Assembly (NCBI GenBank): GCA_016081115.2
Contig: CM071935.1
Location: 51,384,680 to 51,448,679 of the forward strand
Source: Rehmannia glutinosa
Taxonomy: Eukaryota > Streptophyta > Magnoliopsida > Lamiales > Orobanchaceae
Direction of reading: 5' to 3'
Length of the DNA: 64,000 nucleotides
The notes beneath the pieces were generated by a model, which made no database searches, was not told where the DNA came from, and saw nothing but the letters and a program-made list of their open reading frames with translations. Position 1 is the first letter of the stretch; the number at the start of each line of letters is the position of its first letter. The position numbers and the translations under genes are program-made. This document shows, piece by piece, positions 55,332 through 64,000 of this stretch.

Positions 55332-56865
55332 TGTAGGTCCCAAGGGGTGTAAGTGTAAGGTTTAGAAGGGGGGGTTGAATAAACCTTACCAAATTTTCGA
55401 TTTAGTCCTTTTAAATCTACAGAGTTGATTCTACACATTTGTGTCCTTGATGGACAGTCGAATTAGTCACTCAAGAGAGTTAATCTCTCAAACTGCATTC
55501 ACGGAGTACATGTTGATGGAGTAACTCAATTGTTGGCTATAATTTAACTCAATTGTGGTTTTTTTTTTTGGAAGACTTAACACCCTTAAGTTTGATTAAG
55601 CAAAATTTTAGAGCTTGATTTAGTACTTATACATTATCAAATGGATAGCAAATTTATCACAGATATAAGCGATTAAAAGTGCAGAATTTAAATCTTTGAA
55701 ATGTAAATGACACAATAAAGTTTTTATAGAGGTTCGAAGATGGGGTAATTCTTCTACTCCTCTCTTCTCCAACTCCCGGAGGAATCCACTAAGTAATGAT
55801 CGGTTTACAAAGTGGTAAGTCCAGATACAAGTCTTGATCACAACGGCCGACTTGATCCTTAGGGACTCGATCGGAGACGCCTTGATCACTCGGTGGACGA
55901 CTAAATGCGACTCGGCTTCTTCCACGGGGGTTTGCCTTGTTACTACTGACTCACTTGCTCAAGCTCTTTGGATTTGATCACGAAGCCCTCCAAAAGCTTA
56001 AGACTTGGTTCAACCTTGAACCTTTCTACAATCCTTTCGGAATGTAGACCCCTTGTTTTCAAAAGTTTTCTCTTCAAGCGATTGAAGTTCTCTTTCCTTC
56101 ACGGGTGAGTGTTGGATTGATGTACTTCGTAATGTAGGCTTGAGGATTGAGAATGTTTCGATTTTTCTAATATGCTTGTATATCTCACGTGTGTGTCATC
56201 CATGTATCTCAAACAAACTCCTCGGCCTTTTATAGTGAACTTTCAAAAATTTGCCCGTTGAAGAGATAGGCTTATTTTTGAAAGTCACTTTGCGATCGTT
56301 GGCTTGCGTTCTTGGAATTGCCGTTTCCTCGTATGAATTGTTCTTTCACCTTTCGAGTTCGACACGGTGTAGTGCTTCCCATTGGTTCATTCCTTTTGCA
56401 CGCGCTCGGGAGGGTGAGCACTCCAAGAAAGGTGGTATGGAGATATTACTTGTTTAAGTAAATCTCTTGATTTCTCGGCAACGGTTCTTTTCGATTATCT
56501 CGACTTGATTGCATTTCCTTGCTTTCCCAGGTGACTTAGAGTCGCCTTCCAATCATTGGATGACTCTTTGTCACTTCAACTTGAGACTTGGCTTTTCTTG
56601 AGTTGACTTGATCGATGCTCCACTCAGTGCATCTCACCGCTTCTTGATAGAGTTCCGTCTACTCTTCTTTGTCATACTCAAATTTGTCTCGCAGAGTTTT
56701 CCTTCAGATCTTGATTGTCTTCTTGCATGTTAGGGCGTGGCGACTTAACTCGGCTTGGTCACTCTATTTATTACAATGCATTTTACAACAAGAATTGGGG
56801 TGCCAACTTTCTATTCTAAGTTTTACATGGCATTCATCAAAATCTAAACAATAAAATTCCTAACA
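55332..56865 (-). repeat. 3' LTR of copia element 3
   Basis: 1534 bp with TGTAGGTCCC at the plus-strand start and CCTAACA at the end, and a TATAAAAGG box at 56234-56226 (minus). Confidence 0.92.
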
Positions 56866-56879
56866 ATTTCCCCCTTTTT
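56866..56879 (-). other. Polypurine tract of copia element 3
   Basis: AAAAAGGGGGAAAT on the minus strand next to the LTR, identical to element 1. Confidence 0.9.
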
Positions 56880-57135
56880 GATGATGCCAAAACTTAAACC
56901 ATACAAAGATGCAAATAACAAAGATACATACGAGATAGTGTATTGACATAGAATGTATGCGAGAATCAATCTTTTTATTGATCATATCATTCTTGTACTT
57001 AACACAACTGTTTACAAGGTGTATCGAGTATATAATTGTCTTCACTTTGAAAATAAAGAATTTATAGCTTTATTACGTAAGACTTACATTGTATGTATTT
57101 ACATGATAAACTACGAAGGGTTGACAAAGAACACT

Positions 57136-60100
57136 TCATCTCCTTTTGTCTCCTTCTTTCATCTTGATCAAGATCTTCTTCTCTTCTTCTCTTTTTTCTC
57201 GTCGTCACCGCCTTCTTTTTCTTCTCATATGCTTTCTGGCGGCTTCATCTCTTCTTATTCTTTTCTGTCTCTCCCGCCATTCTTTGAGTTTGTCTCTTGT
57301 TTTCTTCTTCTATTCTTTTTGCATACTCGGCGTTAGTTTTAGCCACTTTCAAATTTGCCACTTGGTCAAGCCCAGCCAATAGATCCCTCCTTTCTTTCCG
57401 GATCTACGTATTCAATATTCTTGGGCGGAGGCCTAGGTGCAAGCTTCTTCCTCCACTCTCGCTTCTTCCTCTACCTCGGGCGTATCTTGTCTTTGGGGTC
57501 TTCTTCTTACCGGTGAGTGACTAGCAGAGTGACCCCAGAGTGATCAGGATGTCTCGCTGCTGTCGGCTTCTTCACATAACGTGAGACCCTTTTCCCAAGA
57601 TACAAGTCCCAAGCTTGAGCCATGGACATATTTGCAAAATATCCTTGATTCGAGCGTTTTGAATTCGGCCAATCGATAGTGGCTCTGTCCCGACATCCGA
57701 AATGGCATACGTCTCTCTGTCTACTAGAATGCCTCCGTGTTCTTTCAAGATGTTCATAACTCGGCATCCATTCTTCCTTCCACTTCCTTCATCCCTCGCT
57801 TCAATTGCTTTTCTCTTCTCGGCCATAGATAGTCTGCAGAGTGTTGGAGTGGCGAGTCACGGGGAGTTTGTCGCTTATAATGTCATTTGTGTGAGGACCT
57901 GTTGAGGGGTTTGTGCAATCATCAAGGTCACATCTTTTGATCCTTCCCCTCAGATTTTCCTTTCTTTTGTTTCAAAATTTCCTCGGTGATTTTCCTTCTC
58001 ATTTGCTCCTTTCTTTTCGACTTGATTTTTCTTTGCTTTAAGGTATTCCTCTTCCCCTTTTTGGCATCATCAAAGGATAGAGGAACCCCGGGGAACATCT
58101 TTGGCAAGCATGAAATCGAGCTCTGCGGATAGTCGGTCTGCTTCAAGTCTGCTGCGTTGTATGCAAAGACGGAATTGGTCGAGTAGCGTTGGATTCTATT
58201 TGAAATCGGCTTCATCTCGGCCATGATGAGGCTGAATTTTCTTGTCATGTGTTCTTCCAAATTTGTAGATCATTTGTATTTTGCTCACGCAGCAGACTTG
58301 ATTTCGGCGGTGTGAGCTTCATGCATATGCTCAATGTGTTCTCTCGGCTTCGTTTTTGCATCGGCATTTTCAGCTCTCTCCACACGGCAGACTTGTTGAA
58401 CAAAGTTCTCAAGTATCTCACTGTTCCACACGCATTGATTCTTCTTTGTTGCCACCATTCCCTTATCCTCGATTGTGATGCCTCTCAAGTCGTTTGTAAG
58501 GTTGGCATCTCTGTTGTCGATCGCATGTCCAAAGAGGCTCGATGCCTCTCCATCCGTTCAACCTCAAAGAAAGAGTGCTTTGAACACTTCTCGAACTTGG
58601 TGATTCTTACATTTGCGGTTGATGGCCATTCAGCGTCAAAATCAAAATCAATTTGGAACAATGGTGCCGAGTGAAAAAAGGAGGTGGTGTGATAGCGTGC
58701 TTGTTTGTTCTCGACTCTTCGTGGAGTTCCGGTATTTCGGTGAAAAAGGAAAAGACTCTACGAAGGATTCATCACCGCCAACGGAATACATTCGATGATG
58801 AGTGGTGCGCGGGCGGTTCTTTTGGGAATCCATCCTGCTGCGGCTTGAGGAGCTGCGCGAGTGGTCTCTTGTTGAGTGGGTCTTGTTGTGAGGTGGACCC
58901 GGCTTGCCGAGCCTCATTTTGTCTAACTTAAACCGTTGGTCTCGGTGATTTTTCCATTTCGATGGCGGTCCTCGGCCTTATCGAGCGTCATCGGACGATG
59001 ATGAGATTTCGTGGTGGCTCATCATCAAAGTTAAAAGTTTGACGAGTAGTCTTGGGATCGACTTGCTCGTGCTTGGAACACCCTTGGTGAGTCTTTTGGA
59101 TTTGTCATGGGGATGACTCACCTTCTTCTTCGCCTTCCGATCCCGGAAAAGTGACATCGGGGTTGTCTTGGGAATCATGAAGTGCGCGATCTCCTTCTCG
59201 GATGGGTCGATGATAGCGGGAGGGATGTTCTCTACTTGGCTTCTTTACCAGGGAAGTCTCAACCTCCCGTGGCCTTCATTACCTCCAGCAGGTCTCTCTG
59301 CTGCGAGGCATAGTCTCCTCCCTTTCGACGAGTGTCATTTGTCTTAGGGTCTTTCTCTGATGGCATCCATAGGAGTCTCAACCCCATGGATTGCACTTTC
59401 ATCGCCCAGTGTTAACTCCCGGGGCATTCCTTCGTGCCTCGATCGCATCGGCGGCGTCATTAGCCTTCGGAAGCGGTTGGCACCTCAGTGAGGCAGTCTC
59501 AAGCCTGCGAGCTTCGTTGATGGCAACTTGCTTTGTTCTTCGTGTGTTTGTAATTTCTCGTCTTCGCCTCCTTGATTCGTTGTGGAGTCATCCGCAACAT
59601 CCTCCGACCTTCGCCGCTGCGGTGGAGGAGTTTCCCCCTCGGTGGCGCACCCGGTGAGTGACTTGGAATGGGGTCACTCGTCTCCAAACTCCCGGCTGTT
59701 TCGATTGATTGTTCGGCCGTTGGGGCGGTGGTAGCACACCTTCAATAGGGGTTGGCTCGATTGGGGTCCCCACTAGCCCGATTTCATCGCCATCTCCTTA
59801 TCCTTCTTACGAGTGAGTGGGGAAGTGGTAGCAAAGAACAACATCGGTGGCTATTTCTTTGAACCACTCCCATTGGATCGATTTCGGTGTGTTCGGATGA
59901 CTCTCCTGGTCCCTCCATCAATCTTTGCTCGTGAAGGATTCGTGATTCGTGCAATGCTTGCGCATTTGCAACTCTTACGTGGCGGCGACATTCTCGGATC
60001 CTCATCATTTGTCCGAGAAGACATCAAGGAGAGGATGTGTGTGTTCTATGGTGCGGGAGATAGGGACGGATGCTTGCTTCTTCTCACGTTCCTCGCCTTC

Positions 60101-61649
60101 CTCGGCTTGCTTTTCTCTCTCCTTTTCCTTGTAAATCTGCAGGATGTCTAAGCGATTGTCTTCATCAAGTCTTTGGGCACACGATAGTTAGTCAAGGAAA
60201 TTTAGCGATTCCTCTTCTTCTTCTATGAACTCGGCCGTTGGAACTGTTCCTTGACTTACTTAACTTCCATTTCCTCCACTCACATGCAGACGATTTTGGA
60301 TGTCCGGGTAAGGTGGAGATAAGATCATTACATCACTATCCGCTCTGGCGGAGTTCTTCTTGTGCGTCATTTGTGTGAGTTACATTTGTGTCTTTGGTTG
60401 CCTGTTTGATCGCCTTGGCGAGACTTGGTTGTTTCATCAACTACATCCGGAGACTCTACTTCTCCGGTAGTCTCTGGTATTTGTGCTAGGTGAGTAACCG
60501 ACTCGGCGGGTTTCTCGATTCGGATTGCTTGACTATTCTTCTTCGTCTCTGGTTCGTACTGGGAATTTCAGTTTGAGAGATGTTGTCTTCTCGAGTCTTG
60601 TGCGGTCAGGGCAGTCTTTGGTGTCTTTTTTCGAGGAGCGGGCCGTCGTGGCTTCTCGGTTCTCCTCTTCTTTGACGATCGGAGAAGGTATTTGTGAGTC
60701 CTTCTCGGCCGCTGCTGCAGGGGCGGGAGACACGGCTTTGGGGCGGTGACTCTGCTGCGGGCGGGGCAAGAGCAAGTTTTTTTCTTTTGCAGGGGCGTGA
60801 TCTTCTTAGCGGTACCGAGGGCGCTTTCTTCTTGGCTGGAGAGGAAGCATTTGTATCTTGGTCGGTGATTCCCCCTCACTCAGTGTCGCCTCTCTTGGCG
60901 TAAGCTCGCACGAGCGCCAGAGAGGTTAGCTCGAACATCCTCTTGTTAACATGGAATGCCTTCCCATGTCTAAGAGGGACTCCTTTCACCTCCAATAGCC
61001 GGCCAATCACCGAGGCCATATCTAGGAACCTCCAAATGAACTATCTTCTTTGAAGGACTTGTTCCCCACGTCGGCAGAGTCATTGTTGTAGACGAACTCA
61101 AATTTGATTTATCTTCTTTTCTTCGATGATTGCGGCCATTACAATCGGCTTTGCCTTTTGATTGGTCAAAAGCGCCAAATTTGATGTCGATACATTTGGC
61201 AACTATGTCCAACAACTTGTGATAATCCTCCTTGGTGATCTCTTGTTTCTTTGTGTATATTATTTTTATCAAAGCAAAGTCGGACTTTGCTATTTCTTTC
61301 CATGCGTCACCCAAGTTTACATCAGCTTCTTTGATCTCGGATGCTCCCTGGCCGGTAGTAAGCAATATTCACCAAATCCTTGGCAGAGATAGTCATTGTT
61401 TTCCGTGAACAGATGACTTGATTCCTTCATCGTGAATCTCGGCATTCACGTAGAATTGTGCGACCTCCTCCACATAGGTCATCGAATATTCTAACGTTAG
61501 AAACGGTTTTAGTCCGGACGTTTCCAACTTCTCGGCGATTTTCTTCACCAAGGTGTCGTCGGACCCCTGCTTCACCATTCGTCAAAATCCACCGTCGAAC
61601 CGGTGTGGATTTGCTTTCCTAACTTGGTAAAGTCATAAGTTGGTGCCAT
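57136..61649 (-). pseudogene. Extra post-pol ORF of copia element 3
   Basis: It starts at ATG 61649 (MAPTYDFTKLGKQIHTGSTV). The globular N-terminal part is in pieces at 61578-61393 (LEYSMTYVEEVAQFYVNAEI) and 61365-60970 (ADVNLGDAWKEIAKSDFALI). The Lys/Pro/Arg-rich region follows at 60879-60533, acidic parts at 59000-60000, the coiled-coil part at 58488-57928 (SFDDAKKGKRNTL) and MSMAQAWDLYLGKR near 57600. The stop is at 57136. The frame is broken more often than in element 1, frequently where element 1 has CAG or CTG. Function is unknown. Confidence 0.72.
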
Positions 61650-62202
61650 TTCTCGGTATTATTAAGGAAAAACTCAGAAATTGATTTGAAGGTTGATAGG
61701 GTTTGAGAGTATTACGCCTTTGCTTTTGAGAGAAAGAGATGAACAGTTTTTAGAAGTGTGAGAAAAAAGCGGGCGAAAATGGTTTAAATATGGTTTATGA
61801 AAGGGCGTGCGGGTGGTTTTGAATCGTGATCGAAATCAACGGCTTGGATTTATGACGCTTATTGAGCATTTCATGTCTCGTATTTAATGCGGCAACATTT
61901 ATATCCAATCATAAGCTTGGTGTGCGGCTTTTTGTCGTACACATCATCATTATCTTTGACGTATTCCTTAAAACATTCCCGCTTAGTCAAAACGATTGCG
62001 TTTTTGTCACTTTGCTCATAAGTTATTCAAACTTATCTTCTAGTGATTTAACTCTACTTCTCACAGATTCTCTTAGCGACTCGGCTATCGGTGACTCGGT
62101 GTAGTCAGTTTCTTCCAGTCTGGTGATTTCTTGGTGATTTACATTTTCAGCTCTTTTTCACCCCTTTTCTGTTCCATTACTCTTCTTTGATTCGTCTGAG
62201 TG

Positions 62203-64000
62203 TCAGCTCAGCTCAATTAACCCCAACTCATGTTTGAGTTCTTCAAATCTTGACTCACATAATGGTTTTGTGAAGATGTCAGCTAGTTGTTTATCAGTTG
62301 AGATATATTCCAAGATAATGTCCTTCTTTTCAACATGATCTCTTATGAAGTGATATCTGACATCAATATGTTTTGTTCTTGAGTGCAACACAGGATTTTG
62401 AGTGATTGCAATGGCACTTGTGTTATCACACATGATTGGAATTTCTTTTTCTTCAACTTCATAGTCTCTCATTCTTTGTCTCATCCATAGGACTTGGGCT
62501 GCAATTTGCCGCAGCCTATGTATTTCCGCTCATTTGTAGAGGTGGCTATTGAGTTTTGCTTCTTGCTAAACCAGGAAATCAGCTTTGTTTCCTAGCATTT
62601 GACATGTGCCTGAAGTGCTCTTCTGTCAACTCGCATCCAAGATAGTCGAATCGAATAGCCAATTAGCTTGAATCCACCTTCCTTTGGATACCATAGGCCT
62701 ACTTCTTGGCTTCCTTTCAAGTATCTCAATATTCTCTTAGATCTTTGTCATGTGGCTCTCTTTTGGAGCAGATTGAAATCTTGCACATACACCTACAAAC
62801 AAAGGTGATGTCCGGCTCGCTTCTTTGTGAGATAGAGCAATGATCCAATAAGTGCTCAGTATCTTGTTTGATCTCTGAGGCTTGCCATCTGCATCCATGT
62901 CCATTTTGGTGATGTGTTCATTGGTATTTTTTCGAGAAGACTTCTCCTCCATACCAAACTTCTTCATTAAGTCTCTGGTGTATTTTGTTTGACTTATGAA
63001 GGTTCCATCCTTCATTTGTTTCACTTGGAGTCCAAGGAAGAATGTCGACTCTCCCATCATGCTCATTTCAAATTTGCTTTGCATGAGGTTTGAGAATTTT
63101 TCACACGAGTTCATTGTTAGTGGATCCAAAAATGATGTCATCCACATATATTTGAACAAGCAAGTATACTCTTCTTGTCTTGAATTCTCGAAAAGTGTTC
63201 TATCTACTTTTCCTTTTGTGAATCCATTTTCGATTAGGAATTGTGACAGGTGTCATACCATGCTGCGGGTGCCTGTTTCAATCCATACAGGGCTTTCTTG
63301 AGTTTGTATACCTTGTCTCCAAGAGTCTTTCTGCTCAAATCCTGGAGGTTGTTCAACATACACTTCTTCTTCCAATAAACCATTTAGGAATGCACTTTTT
63401 ACATCCATCGATATACAATGAAATTTTTGTGAGTCGCATAGGCAAGAAACATCCTTATAGCTTCCAATCTTGCTACGAGGGCAAATGTTTCATCAAAATC
63501 TATCCCTTCTTCTTGGCAATATCCTTTGGCTACTAGTCTTGCTTTGTTTCTTACCACAGAGCCTTCCTCGTCATTTTATTTCGAATACCCATTTGGTGCC
63601 AATAACATTTTGATGCATGGGTCTTTGCACTAATTCCCATACTTTATTTCTTTCAAACTGATTGACTCTTCTTGCATAGCTTGAATCCAATGTGTGTCAT
63701 CCAATGCTTGTGACACATCTTTTGGCTCTATTTGCGAGATGAAGCATGTGAACATAGCTTCTTGTTGAGTTCGGATCTTGTTTTCACACCTTCTCTTATA
63801 TCTCCAATGACAAGTTCGGTGGATGGTCTCTCGGCCATCTTACATCAGTTGGAGTAAGTTAGCTGGATTGATCGACTTTGTTTGTGTTGGTGTGGTCGGC
63901 TCTCTCGTTATCACTTAGCTTTGCAAATTTTCCATTTGTTTTTGAGATTCATTATCTCATCTTCTTCGAATTGATAATTCGACTGACTTGACCAAAGATA
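62203..64000 (-). pseudogene. Copia element 3 reverse transcriptase and RNase H (partial)
   Basis: The minus strand gives, from the right edge: the RT entry near 63700 (CVTSIGWHTL-like decayed frame of the DVSQALDDTHW block), the ALYGLKQAP-type region near 63300, the RT active-site region near 63150 (degraded to FKYMWMTSFLD in one frame, with an intact-looking VDD codon run in the next), then KFSNLMQSKFEMSMMGESTF, FFLGLQVKQMKDGTFISQTK and DLMKKFGMEE at 63120-62960. RNase H follows at 62484-62203 with IMCDNTSAIAITQNPVLHSR and KQLADIFTKPL. Pol ends after GLIELS as in element 1. Confidence 0.88.

Larger units (their letters stand above)
55332..64000 (-). mobile_element. Copia element 3, same family as element 1, extends past the window
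   Basis: From the left it contains the 3' LTR (55332-56865), PPT (56866-56879), the extra ORF (57136-61649) and pol (62203 onward), all on the minus strand and colinear with element 1. It is inserted into the LTR at 53816-55331. The integrase, gag and 5' LTR are beyond the right edge. Confidence 0.92.

Noticed and set aside
53816..56865. A short LTR element with two LTRs and no interior
   Set aside because: The first LTR is cut short of its end and the second is followed by a PPT and coding region, so it is a nested insertion and not an LTR pair.

Overview
This is nuclear DNA of a flowering plant, most likely a eudicot. It carries an intron-bearing NADPH-dependent alkene-reductase gene buried among many nested transposable elements: Ty1-copia and Ty3-gypsy LTR elements, an RNase H-bearing plant LINE, tRNA-derived SINEs, and hAT, CACTA and Mutator-like DNA elements. 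There is no bacterial-style gene packing, CRISPR or operon. The species cannot be told from the sequence alone.

Layout. 1-4918: right part of a minus-strand Ty3-gypsy element (RNase H, RT, protease, gag, PBS, LTR), all decayed. 4980-8408: first three exons (193 codons) of a 2-alkenal/double-bond reductase gene on the minus strand; the gypsy LTR sits 61 bp inside intron 3 and the remaining exons are not in the window. Its introns hold a foldback Mutator-like MITE and a SINE split by a hAT MITE, and a third small hAT-like element lies about 290 bp upstream of the start codon. 9628-16946: a decayed LINE (minus strand) whose ORF1 zinc knuckle is split by a 1.48 kb solo LTR. 16949-17379: a SINE with 16-bp target duplications, itself hit by a hAT MITE. 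17575-18245: a degenerate minisatellite and a CACTA-type terminus.

18620-32534: a structurally complete 13.9 kb Ty1-copia element (minus strand) with two about 1.57 kb LTRs, perfect ATTCA duplications, PBS and PPT, gag, pol and a long extra ORF region after pol, as in the SIRE/Maximus type. 32728-45315: a related but 5'-truncated copia element on the plus strand, with its extra ORF split by a 3.1 kb insertion. 45316-46470: a gypsy-type (PF04195-like) coding fragment. 47050-47390: an LTR-like block. 47400-50600: AT-rich repeats including a roughly 165-bp tandem array. 50601-53636: a complete but internally deleted hAT transposon. 53679: a second CACTA terminus. 53816-55331: a copia LTR interrupted by a third copia element (55332 to beyond the window end) of the same family.

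The only plausible host gene is the reductase; all else coding is transposon-derived and mostly broken. The most useful leads are the reductase truncated by an LTR reading in the same direction, several insertions datable by nesting, the conserved post-pol ORF shared by three copia elements, and a conspicuous pattern of CAG/CTG-associated differences between copies of the same LTR, which may be a sequencing artefact at methylated CHG sites and should be settled before any frameshift here is trusted.
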